Assembly (NCBI RefSeq): GCF_964199755.1
Contig: NC_133910.1
Coordinates: forward strand, 7,834,501-7,898,500
Reading direction: 5' to 3'
DNA length: 64,000 nt
From: Larus michahellis
Taxonomy: Eukaryota; Chordata; Aves; Charadriiformes; Laridae
Position 1 is the stretch's first letter, and the number at the start of each line of letters is the position of its first letter. Under the pieces are notes generated by a model, which was not told the DNA's origin, made no database searches, and worked only from the letters and a program-made list of their open reading frames with translations. Below, piece after piece: positions 12,071-24,072 of this stretch. The position numbers were made by a program, and so were the translations under genes.

Positions 12071-12083
12071 TGTTTTTTGTTTC
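12048..12083 (+). terminator. Candidate MIGA2 polyadenylation site
   Basis: AATAAA at 12048-12053, then TGATTGTGTTTTTTGTTT at 12066-12083, a good GU/U-rich downstream element. No competing coding signal nearby. RNA 3'-end data would decide. Confidence 0.5.
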
Positions 12084-14130
12084 TAAATTTCCTGGCGAAA
12101 CTTGCTAGAAACTCAAGTCTTTGGTTTCTGATTTAGGTGACAGTTGTGGTGACACCTCTGGTGCGAAAGTGATGGTGTAGTACAAGGCTCGCTCTTCCTA
12201 GAGTCAAAATGGTAAACTTACAGCAAGTGAACTTCAGGGGGTTGTTTGCGTGGGGAGTCTTCCTGGTTCCGCTGAAGACAAGTCTGCAGATTAAACAGGC
12301 TATAAAATAAACAAGACAACTCATTGTGCTTTGAGCAGTGGTTGAAAACTGTGGGGTTTCATTTTTCAGATTTTTCTTTTCCCGTGGTGGTTTGATTGTG
12401 TTTGGGTGTGGTGTGGGTAGGCTTAGCAGGCTGTGATAAAGTGGTAGCAGAAATCCCAGTGAGGAGCAGAATCTCTTAAACGTTGTCCAAGTTCTTGTAG
12501 CAAACTTATCAGCCTCCCAAACTATGTGAGAGAAACCCAGAGTAAAGGCTGTGGGTTGATATCAGAGATGCCCATCTGCTGCGCAATGCGGGAAACTCAT
12601 CTTCTCATTCTTCTGAAGCAATTACAGTATGTTTAAATACTTTCATTTTCAAATGATACAGAAACCAGATTGAATCAGATAGGCTGTTTGCTTCCACAGT
12701 GATTAAGATTTCATCCATATGCTTAAGAATAAAAAAAAAAAATAAGCCTCGGTTAGCATTAATGCAAGCCTGTCGCGAACTGTGATGTATGCAAATAAAA
12801 TGTTCATGAATAGGAAAATTTTTGTCTCGTGCCACACCCTGAAGGCTAGTTGAAAGAGTTAAAAGGAGTTTATCTTAGTTTCCATGGTGTCAGACTGTAT
12901 ACTCATTACATCTCCAGAGCAGCTTTGTGCTTTCTTATGCTGAAGGAACAGAGCAAAGGCTGCTCCGTGTATTGACACCTTCTTCTTATGTTCAGGAAGG
13001 AGTGGGTGAATATAGCAATGAAGCCCACAATTTTCAGTACTTGTCATGGTACATAGATCAAATGTAATCCACTCTGCCAGCATAACTCTATATTCAATAG
13101 CTTGGAAAGGAGGAGATTTATTTAACTTGAATAATGAAAGCAGTAAATCACTCACGCTACCTTGTATAGCAGTCTTCTGCAATGAATTGAACTTCTGCAG
13201 TAAATATTTGCCCTTTCTTTCCAAATAATGAGACTTAAATGCTGATTTTTTTTTTTTTTCTTGCAATGCCAGGAAGAGTGTCAGCTTTGAAGAGCCCGTT
13301 GAAATTAATGGTACATAATCATAATTGCTATCTGAAAACAGGTATATTATGACTGCAGGAGAAGGAGTTTTCTCCCTGTTCTGAAATCTTGCTTTAAGGT
13401 GAACGTGCTAAGGGATAGAAATCCTAGTCCGTGTGTTTTTCTGACATATAAAAATTAAAGGCAACCCCTTGCCTATGTTTATCACTTCTTGCGTTGCTCT
13501 TGCATATTTATTTTTCTGTAAGTTTTATTTTTTTAAAACTGAATTCACTTAGGTGGTTTGGTCTGAAGGTGTGTTTGCCTTCCACATGCAATGCTGCTCG
13601 TGCGGCTCACTTCTGACGTGCTGCGCTGTTTGTGTTCTGCGTTTTCCTCAGGCTCCCCAGGTAAGTATTATTCTCTGGGGTCGCGTATGGGACCGTTCAC
13701 TTCAGTTCGGCCTTCAAAGTGGGTGATTTTAGTAGTCAAAGGTACTTGAGGAGGAAAAAAAAGTATTACGTGGACGGGGTGTTCCCTGACCTTTGTGGTA
13801 CCTTTTAAAGGATGTGCAGGGTATCAGCATCCTGATTTCTCTTGAGATTGGGCAAGGGCTTTATTTTCACATGTGCGTGTTCACACGGGAGCTGCTGCTC
13901 CTTTACAGAGCTATAAAGGAGATGTGGCTGTAAAAATCCACCTTCTTCCTCGTGTTATTTTAAAAAAAAATATTAAAAAAATGACAATTTTCAGCAGAGC
14001 TTAGACCTTGTCAGTCAATCACTCCTGTGCAGGGGCAAGAAATGTTGTTTGGCTAGTGAAATAATCCTTATAAGTAGTAATGCCATCTACAAAATGAAAG
14101 CTTGCCTTTCAAAACCACATCTTTTCACCC
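12084..14130. other. MIGA2-DOLPP1 intergenic spacer
   Basis: AT-rich sequence without a supported exon or repeat family. It includes short A and T runs (around 12730, 13249 and 13965-13980) and rises in GC from about 14140 into the CpG island. Confidence 0.6.
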
Positions 14131-14466
14131 TTGAAAACGGTGACGTGACGGAAGGACGGGTTGGTTTTCCTTCGCTGACAGCGGGGCCGGAGGAGAAGGC
14201 AGCTCCTCGTCCTGCCGGCCCCACCCTGTCCCTCTCCGGGCCCCCTCCCACGGCGGTAGGGGACAGAAGCTCCGTGAGGCGATGGGGCGGTGGCAGGGAG
14301 GTTGTGAGAGGGGCCCTCCCGGCCCGGCTCGTCCCCAAAGCGGGGCACTAGAGGGCTGTAGCGAACAGCCCCAGCGGCGGCGGGCGGCAGGGGCCATTTT
14401 AACCCTCCGGTCGCCGCCAAACCCCTTCCTCAGCCCCCTGTGCCGGCCACCACAGCGCCGCACCTG

Positions 14467-14766
14467 ATTGGCTAAGAAGTGGCGGCAACGGGAGCTGCTG
14501 ATTGGCTAATCTGCATCGCTACCTTCGCCAATGAGGAAGGGCAACGACGCCCGCCTTTCTTTCGATTGGCTTTCCCGCTACCTGCGTCCACCTCCTATTG
14601 GACACCGGTACGAGTAGGCTATTGGCTCTGCCGCTCCCCGGGTTGGATTTTTAATTGGGTGGCTGTGGGTTGGCCGGCGCCTCACCTGCCGCGCAGCGTC
14701 ATTGGGCCGCCGCTCTCCGCGCCCCCGCCCATTGGTCGCACCGCCCCTTAAGCGCGCTCCCATTGG
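14467..14766. promoter_or_regulatory. Array of ten CCAAT/ATTGG (NF-Y type) boxes
   Basis: ATTGG at 14467, 14501, 14565, 14597, 14621, 14654, 14701, 14731 and 14762, and CCAAT at 14528. Most have the flanks preferred by NF-Y (for example CTGATTGGCT). Spacing is 24-47 bp, mean 33 bp. The last box lies about 35 bp upstream of the DOLPP1 ATG. Confidence 0.8.
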
Positions 14767-14797
14767 CCGTGGTGGCCCGGCCCGGTATCCGGGTAAG

Positions 14798-14873
14798 ATG
14801 GCCGCAGTCGGAGAGTGCTCGCTCCCCGCTCCGTGGCGGCCGGTCTCCCTCACTCACGTCGAGTATCCCGCAG
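14798..14873 (+). CDS. DOLPP1: DOLPP1 exon 1 (coding part)
   Basis: Encodes [20 protein letters not shown] and VEYPA plus one base; cytosolic N-terminus. Donor GTAAAG at 14874. A second donor-like GTAAGA overlaps the start codon at 14793. Confidence 0.96.
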
Positions 14874-17800
14874 GTAAAGCTCCGCTTCGCCCCCGCCCGG
14901 CCTCCCCGCCGGCCGCCGCGCCGCTCTCCGCGGCGGGCCCCTCCCGCCGCCCCACCGCACCCCTGAGGGCCGGGCTGGCAGCTGCGAAATAGTGAGCCAT
15001 TGAGCGGCCGCCCTGAGGCGGCCGGGCGCGCGTGCGCGCTGGGGGCGGTGGGACCCGCTGCCGGATCGTGAGCCGCGGGGAGGGGGGGGGAACGGGGCGC
15101 TGCGCATGCGCCCTGGCCAGGCGCCCGGCTCCAGGGGCTGCCCAGCCCCGGGCGGGGAAGGGGCCGGGAGGGGGGGCCGGGGCGCGGCCCTGTCCCGCCG
15201 TCCTGGGGCACTCCCTTGTCACCCTCCCCTCGCCACTCCCCGCAGCCCCGAGGCGTCCCTGGCCATGTGTCCCTGGGCCTCGAGGTGCGGGCCCCGCCCA
15301 GGGCGTGCCCAGCCCCAGTGTCACCCCACAGCGCCATGGCGGGGCCGGGTGTCCCCTCCCTGCCCTGCTGGTGGGTGTCTGAGGGATGCTGGAGGTCTGG
15401 TGTGGTGTCTCAGTGGGCTGGCTGGCCCTGGTGTGCCCTCGTGGTGTCCCGCAGAGCCGTGCTGTGGCAGGGTGGCCCTGTCCCTGAGGTGGGCTTGGCT
15501 GCCAGGCAGCTTCTGTGGCGGTGCTGGGAGCGGGCCCTGGGGTTGGGCTTCGAACGGGCGGCGCTGTGGGAAATGCCCGGAGGACGACAGGCTTCCTGCA
15601 GGTCAGCTCTTGGCAAGGTGAGTTTGGGTACGCTCGGTGGCGAGAAGTGATGGGTGCCTGTGTGCAGGATGGGCTGTTCCAGCAGGGCAGTGGCATGATC
15701 CACGAAAGTCCTGTGTCGTGTCCCTGTGGCACACTGTGGTAGGATGCATCCCTGATCCACCAGTGTGCAAGAGCAAATAGGTCTGTATTCAGGTGGCGGC
15801 TGTCTGAGCAACGTCTGATTAGTAACTGTGGTCTTTAGGAGCTCCTCTTCAGGTGCTTTATGGGTGAGATGATAGAAAAAAGCTGCCTGTTGTACTTAAT
15901 AGAAAAGCAAGGCGTGAAGTGTCAGAGTGTTAGTATTGACAGTCTGGTCAAAACCCAGATTTGATGTTAACACTGTCCTCAATATTGCTAGTTCTCTTAG
16001 CAAGTCCTTAACTTGCCATAAAGTGCTGCTGTATGTCCTGCTTCAACGGGATTTTTCGTTCCTGATAAAAGCTCCTCTCGGTAGTGCAATACCTAAAGCT
16101 TCTAAAGTGCTTAGGGATCTTCTGGGTTGAAAGTACCCTTTTAGCCAGGAGACTTGAAATGTGACAACACTGAAAAGATCTGGTGCTGGAAATACGTTAT
16201 TTCTTGCACCCCCCCAGTATGTCTGTTTTGTGGTTTTCTGTGATACTTTACACGAAAGACTGGCGTTTCCTTTTCTGTCTTGTGTTTTCCTTCACCCTGT
16301 GCTTCTGCCATCCCCCTTCTCAAATACATTTATGTCACAGTTTGGGAGAGATGGGGGAATAATCTTTACAGTAGTACTGATATATTCATCTTTGTATCTT
16401 ATCTCCTTATCTGAACCTGTCAGCATGCACAGAGCATCCTGTGCACCCTGTGTTGGATTGGTTTGGGAAATGGAGGTGGTTGAAATTGCCACATAAGGGT
16501 TATCTGTCGGATCTTAAAAAATGTGACATAATGTGATTATTTTCTCTCTGTGTTGGGTGCTTTTATACAGGCAAACGGAGAAGATGATTGTGTGGAGGGG
16601 GTAAATCACCACCAAGATTAGGGTTATGTATTGAGAGGATGAACAGCGTGTTTGTCGTCGATAAAATGTGTAATTATGGAAGCCTGTAAAGTAGAGACAA
16701 AGGACTGAAACATTAAAACAGCTGGAGGTACAAAAGTTTCTTAATTTATTTTGGTCTAGAAAAATGAGTTGCGGTAAGATGGTAGGTCTCATACTTCTAC
16801 CTGGGTTTGGGGAAAGTGCTCTAACTTTCAGAAGGCTGTTTATGTTCTGTCTCTGTACAGCATAAGTTCGAGTCCATAAAGCTGCTAGATAATGTATATT
16901 TATAAAATAGTGATGTTGGCAGTATGCTCAGCACAACGGAGTTAATGTAGCCCTGTGCTGATAGAGAGGGGTCAGAATGAGAAATAGATCCTGCTTTTAC
17001 CAACGTAAATTATTAAGCTGTCTTGGCATGTCATACGGTGTTGTGTGGCTAACATCTTTTGCTCTTTGCTGATCCCAGAGACTGCTGGCCTGGAGTGCAG
17101 CATGCTGAGCCGCTGTGGCAATGGGCTCTTAAAATCTCACGTCTTTAATGACTTCCAGTGCAGAGCTGCTGTCATCCCAGCTTTCATCTGCCAAGAGTGA
17201 TGGTCCCTCTCGCTGTGACCAGGTGAAAAGCAGTCACTGCTGATTTCTGTCCGGCAGATGAAGCCCATTATTTGTTTTTCTGCTTGCAATTGTGAAGGGG
17301 AGAGGTGTCTCCAGAAGGGTGCTTGTCCTCCCTGTCTTTATCTAGCGTCCTTATCAATAGCGATACAGTGCAAAACACCAAACACCCATCCTCACTGCTT
17401 GTGGTGCTGCTGAGTTCTCCAGGGCTTTCTGCAGTGTCAACTTGGAGCAAGATCAAATGAGAAACAGCGGATGAACGCTGTAGTAGTCAACTGCAAACTG
17501 GTCTGAGTAATGGGATCTTGGAGACCTAACCAAAACATTACTACAGTAAATGTCAAGATCAAACATAGGGAGAAGAAACCAACAATGGCAGTGTTACTCA
17601 GCAGTGTGTTAAAGCATGCTGTTGAAGAGGACAGTCTTTAAAAATACCGTCCTGGTATTGCTTTCAGAAATGCTGGGTCCTGAAGCATTTCATAGCAGCA
17701 GCTGTACTTTGGTGAGACCAAGGAATGATCTGGCATAGTGTTGGGTTGCTGGCAGGTAGGCAGGAATAATCCTTCTTCTGTATGTCTTTCCAGTAATCAG

Positions 17801-20800
17801 ATGGTGATTGCATCAGGATTGTTAAGTCCTTTGATGGATATAGAAAAGCTATACTCTGAATACGTCTGATAACTCTTTAAACCCATTTCCGCTTTGGATC
17901 TCACAGTATCTTTGGCACAGAGCTCTTAATGTGGTTGTTGTTTCTTTTCTGCTTTTAAGTCCACTGCTCAGTAATTTCATCAAAGGTGGTCTATCTCATG
18001 TGCAGCGAGAGGTAACAAATGTTTGGTGTCCATTTCTCCATATCATCCATGACTTCGTAGAACTGTTGTATCCTGTTTTCCTTTTTCAGCTGAAAATCTG
18101 AGTTATTTGATATTTTCTGAGTGGCTACTGTTTCATTCTTGTTATCTTTGTCCCCTTTCTATTTGCCTTTAATGTGTTTACTATCCCTTTTTAGATGGTC
18201 ACACCAGAATTGCATAGTAAATTTTTGTAGTGCTGTAACAGCAACTTGTTTTGCTCTTAAATGTTCTTGCCTTTTTGACTGCTGCAGAGCACTGGATACT
18301 ACTCTGAAGGTATTGGCTCATGCTAAGGCTGCAGGTTTCTTGTTTGATGCTAACTAAACTAAATCCTGTCATGTTGTGTGTATAATTAGGGTTGTTTTTT
18401 CCCGTATGCATTGCTTTGCATGGTGTGACTTCATTGCAGACTTAAAACTCATCTTCAGGGACTTCCTGTCTGTAGGGTGAGTTTCACTGGAGAAACATTG
18501 AGTTCCTGGTTTGTTTGGGTTTTTTATTATTATTTGGAGAAAAGAAAAAAAAAAACTTCCTCTCTTCAGCGCAGCTGGGATTCTTAAAGCTCTGGGACTT
18601 TCTGGACCTCCTCTCCTTGCATTGGACAAGTTCTTTAAGGAGAGAAACCTGGCGTGCCAAACGCTTTTTTCTGCAGAATGACAGAGAATCTTCCTGTTTT
18701 CTCAGTTGTGAAGGGTGTTTACTGCAGTGGGGCAGAGCTGGAGAGGCAAGCATGCAGAATCAACCTATCGGTGAGAAGGTGTGTCGGAGCAAAGGTGCTG
18801 GTGCTGTGTATGTACTTTGGCTCAGCAGTTCTTGTTGCTGTTCAACGTCAGCATGTGCTGCTCCTATAGGAATGTTTGTTCTGATAACCCTTGCTGTGAT
18901 TTCTGTTTAGGGTGGTGGCCTGCCAGTCAGGGCTCATCTTGTAGCTAAGTAATATCTGTTGAAACAAGCCGATACGGCTCAGTTGTTTGGCTTCTTTAAT
19001 GCAGCGTTTTATGTTTAATCTTCCTGCAGAAGTTTCATGTCTGATGTGTGCCTCTTATGCCGTAATTTAAAGGCTCCTGAAGGTATTTTTACTGTCCCAC
19101 AGCTTGTGATATCAGGATATGCGCAAGTAGAGGAAATGACAATCCATCGTGAATATTTACTGGTGTAAATGCATGTGACACAAACACACTGCATTTGTCC
19201 GTGCAACTTGCACATATGCATCTGGTCAAGAACACACGACCAGCAGCAGTGCCACAAATAGATGCTTCAATAGGAAGCGGTGGTGGCGGTGGTAAAGCTG
19301 GATCTTGCGGTAGGATGTGGTTACAGTGCCGTTAATTTGCATTTTTGCATTATATACAGGTTAAGCTATTGTGAAGCTTGGATATTTCCACTGAAAGAAC
19401 GCTGGGTAAAATGTTGAATTGGAGCAGAAGTAGATGCTGAATGAAGGCTGAAAAAAATAGCGTGCTTCTGAGCTATATATAGTGTTTCACCTATTTATCT
19501 CTGGGGTGCCTGAAAATGAGGTAGTTGCGTTCTTTATTTTTGCAACTTGAGCCCCAAATGATGTCCAGGGAAGGCTGGACTTCAAAAAAGCAGAATTTAA
19601 AACAAAACAGCGCCCAAGCTATGTATTAAATAGATTTTCCTTTTGCATTTTTTCCAGAGGTTTTGTCTCTTTTCTTACTAGTTGGAGGAATTGCTTTAAA
19701 ATTCCCAAATTCAGTAAAATGAAGAAAAATTAATTTTTACAAAAAGGTGGGGGGGGACTGGCTTGCTAAATGTGACTGGATTTCAAACTGTCGGCTCTCC
19801 TGCAAGTCTCCTTTCCCTGGGAATAAGTCTCTGAGCGCACTGGAGCGTGAGAGTAGATCGGAGAGACGCAAGTAATCATGCTCTGAGGCCGCGGGAGCGC
19901 TGCGTAGTGATCAGCACTAGCCTTTCTCTCGGAGCTCGGTTTGCCTTCTTCGCTGGGGATTTCCAGTCATTTCGGAGCTGGTTTAGTTAGCGCAGCTCTG
20001 CCTTGAACCGCGAGTACATTTATGGTGACATCAGTGAGTTCCTGGTGTAGCTCCGAGGGCACAGCAAAAGCGCTGTCTTCAGTTAGTGCGCAGTTATTTA
20101 TTTGCCTTCCCCCTAGAAAAAGTGGCTTCAGAATTTGATTCTGTTTGATTTCTGTTAGCCACAATAATATGAAATATTATTAGTGCTATCTCTGTTCTAT
20201 GTTAAATGGGCAGTTGGAATGTTTGGGGGAGCTATTGTGTTAAGATTGTCTGAGTAAAGGCCTTGGTGCTCTGCCTGCAGGCAGCGTCTGGGAGCGATGA
20301 TTTCTGATTCTTCACCTCGGGTTCAAGTGTGGGTTGTGTGCGGGTGAAGTCTGGGTGGTTTGATTTATTTGGGTATGTTATCGTATAACATAATGGAGGA
20401 TCTTGAGTTTGGTACTGCTGATGCTATTTGAATTAAAAGACTACTTCCTGAAGCACTCATCCACCATCCGCACAAGAAATAGAACCCCCCTGAGAAGATA
20501 AATAATCTGGTTTGGGTTCTACTTGACAAAATTATGGCTTTTAGTCTTGAAGTGCTAAGCCTTTATATACCATGGATTAAGAGAGTGAATGATCTGAAAC
20601 ATGGTGATTCCTTGATGATAAGCTATCTTCAGTTGGTAACGCTGGAATTGAGACTCTTGGAAAGTATTCCAAAGGCTTTCAGCGTAGTTTTGATTGTCTG
20701 GTGGCTTGTCTTATGAATTCCCTCATCATTTAGGACAGGATTCATTTTGTTGAGAGTTTGTGGTTTATGTAAAACCATAAGGGGCTTGATTCTCTATTGC

Positions 20801-23800
20801 CAGGTAACTGATACTGTCGCTTACATCCGTTTTGCATTACTATGATACATTGCTGTTCTGCTTCAGGAGCATTTGGAACCCACCTGATGCAAGGCTAACC
20901 TGCCATGTGGTGCAAGAAAAATTTAAAATTCTGTGTCTTCTAATGCTTTTCAGGTTAAAAAACAAAATAGAACCTCACTTCAGTGAAAACCAGGTAGTCT
21001 TGGGGGTTTTGTCCTCCAGCTCTTCCTAATTTCACTGGTGTTGCAAACTAAAACTCCTGCAAGTAATCCTTACTGATGATGTTGCTGGTTCAGAAATTGT
21101 CCTGGAGAGCATTGTTAAAGAGAGCGTCTGTCGTTCGTTTAGTGGCCAGCCAAGCCTAAACCAGGACACAAATCTAACCTGGAGTCTGGAATTCAAGAGG
21201 GTTCTGTGCACTGTACCTGATGTAACCACAACTATGTGGCAATAACATCAGCAGGGTGAACTTTGTAGCAGTGCAGTATCTTTTCTTTTTTTTTTTTTTT
21301 TTTTTAATCAGTTCCAGTATTCAGAGTCTGAGGTTAAAGTCCATTTTGCCAATTGCTGTTCTAAAATGTGGGTGCGTGGGCTGGGGAGACTCAGTATCTT
21401 GCAGTGGAATTGATCTAGGAATGAGTCCAATGCTCAGCCTTGCAGAGGCATCCTGTTTCCTTTTGAAAGGAGGGAGGAAGGATAAATTTATGTGGGGGCT
21501 GATCCTTTTGTGTTCAGTGATGGGATGGAGAAGATCTAGTCTCTGAGAACCAATATAGAAAGTACCCTGTCTCTGAAGTTGCTCAGCGGGTTTGTACCAC
21601 CTTTTTGTAGTGATCGCTGTCTTTAAAGATTCTCTGGTAGATAGTTCTTGCTCTCCTGATATGAGTTCCTGATCTCAGAGCAAAATTACTCTGATAATTT
21701 TTTTTGTTTCCTCAGAATTTATGCTGACATCCTCTCTCCGAATACTTTTGCATGTGTCCTTTTTCAGGGAACAGAGGCAAGAGAAACTGAGATCAAAATC
21801 CATAGCTGCTTTTTACTCTTGTTTGCTTACTACTGTGTCTGTTATAGCTCAAGGTAAAGGTTTTGAGGTACCTTATGACCTCTTGTCAGGTCCCGTTGCT
21901 GCTCCCCAATTCTCCCTGGGGAATAACTAGGCTGTGAGCTATCTGGGGTGGTGGCCCACGGTCACTTCTGTGTGATACAAGTGGACTACTGGTTAAAAAG
22001 CAGAGTCTCCTTTTTTTTTTCCCCTTTATCTCCTGCTATGTTTAGCTATTTATTTCCTTCCCATTTTGCTAATGCTAGTGTTCATGCAGACACATGGTGA
22101 GACAGATTAAGGAGCTGATCCAGCTGAAAACTAACCCATTTTAGTAAGGGAGTGGGGAAGGATTTGTTTGGGGAGCGTTTATTGGTAATTGCTGGCACAG
22201 GGAGGCAGTATGAATGAGGGGGAGGGAAAGACGCTGCCTCTTTTGCAGCAGCCTGTGCTTATGTTGGATTAAAGTGACTCCGGGCCCACACCCATGGTCT
22301 TAGTTGTAAATTGGCTGGCAGTAGTATCTGCTGAATGATGCCAAGCTCCTGTCACCCCTGCTTTGGAACCTGCATGTAAGCGCCACTGTCTTCCTTGCCT
22401 GGGCTCCTCTCGGGCTGGAGCAGCAGTAGTCAGTCTGCAAAATGGAGACTTGCTGCAGTGCTGAGTTTGCCCCTCTGCTCTCTGATGCAGGGCACCAGCT
22501 GACCCATGCTCTGGTGGCAGATAAGAACCTGTGAAGTTCAAACTGATTTCTTTCTCTTGTTTGTTTCCCTAGGTGATTTCTCTGGTCAGCTTTTAGCTTA
22601 TTTGAGTCTTGGTCCAATATTCATTATTGTTGGCTTTGTAACACTCATCATATTCAAGAGAGAGCTTCACACGGTGAGTCCTCCTCTCCCTTCCCAGCTT
22701 TTCCTTATGACAAAAGTAATTTCCTTTGTCACCTGGTGCTCCTGTATTCACACTTCATTTTCTCTCTTTAAAGAGCAGGGTTAGGTAAGGTGATCCTCCT
22801 GTCAAAGAACAGCAGGAGACACTTATCACCTGTACCTGGTTAAAGGACTGCTTAGCCCTTGCTGGCTTTTCTGTTACTGTGTGGTATGTTTTGGGCATTA
22901 TCTATCCAAAAACATAGAGGAAGATGCCTGAGGAACGAAGGAATGCTGTTGCAGAGTGGGAACACTCCCAAGATCCCGTGGGTTTCTGCAAGATGGGCAG
23001 CATATGCAGGAGATGGTGTCTGTAACTCAGTAGGATGTGCTTTCTTTGAACTACTGAGTCAGAAAAAGGGGATACGAAATAAAACCGACAGATTCCCAAG
23101 GGAGTGGATCTGTCTATAAGGGCTACTTTCCAGCTGTGAATCGAATACCAGGGACAGAAGTCTCTTCTGTCCCTCATATTTGATCCTTCTGTTCTGTTGT
23201 ATTCTCTGTTATTCGGACTTCTGTCCGAATAACCAACAAGGGACTTTTTTGTAATACACAATGCTTTCTGTCTGCTCTGACAGGTACTTGGGAATCAGTG
23301 TCATGGAGAAATTCCTTTCAGGAGGTATAAACCTCTTGTAACACTTGCCTTCAGTAAACAGATAAAATAGGGGCCAGTGAAAGGATTTTGGCAGCAAATT
23401 TCTAATACGGGCCATGGTGTCATGGGAACCAGTGGCTCAAGGGACCTGTGAATGGGACTTCTACGTTATTAAGCCGATGCTAGCTGGGAGAGGCAGCTGT
23501 TAAGTTTTGGCAAACCAAAGGAGAGAATAAGCTAAGAGTAACTATTGCACAAATTTGTAGGTTTTTGAATACAGGGGCTTGTTAGGTGTTGGTGACAAGA
23601 CAAGTGCTGAGGTTGATTCCCAGTTCTTTATGCAGGAAGTCACCATTGCGCTGGAGAGAGATGCTGGCTGACTTGCGGCAGCCTGACCCATAGCTCAGGA
23701 CGTAGGGTGAAAAATTGCTTCATCACCCGGAATGGGACTGAGTGTTAAGGAGGCAGATTCCCATCACCAGCTGGGAATTTGATCACAGCAGCAGGACTAA

Positions 23801-24037
23801 TTTAGGGCAGGGGTACGGACGATGGAATTAAAGAGTAAAAATAAAGGCTACCAGTCTGGCTCAGTTCAGAATGTGACTTCATTTTAAACCAAAGACAGCA
23901 ACTTTAGTATTAAAATATTCATAGAGAGAAAAGCCAGAAAGCACAAAAATCACCTTTTTAAAGCTATTTACCCAAGTAACAGTGTGTGCGCTCCCCCTGT
24001 TGGTCATGGGGGAAAAACAATCCCTGAAAATCTGCCG

Positions 24038-24072
<35 letters not shown>

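Larger units (their letters stand above)
14130..15620. promoter_or_regulatory. DOLPP1: CpG island at the DOLPP1 promoter
   Basis: GC and CpG content rise sharply from about 14140 and fall after about 15600. It covers the CCAAT-box array, exon 1 and the start of intron 1. Sp1-type GC boxes are frequent. No TATA box is seen near the start codon, consistent with a housekeeping promoter. Confidence 0.85.

Noticed and set aside
14854-15732. Minus-strand open frame (292 codons) over the DOLPP1 island
   Set aside because: Pro/Arg/Gly-rich translation without homology; explained by CpG-island composition.
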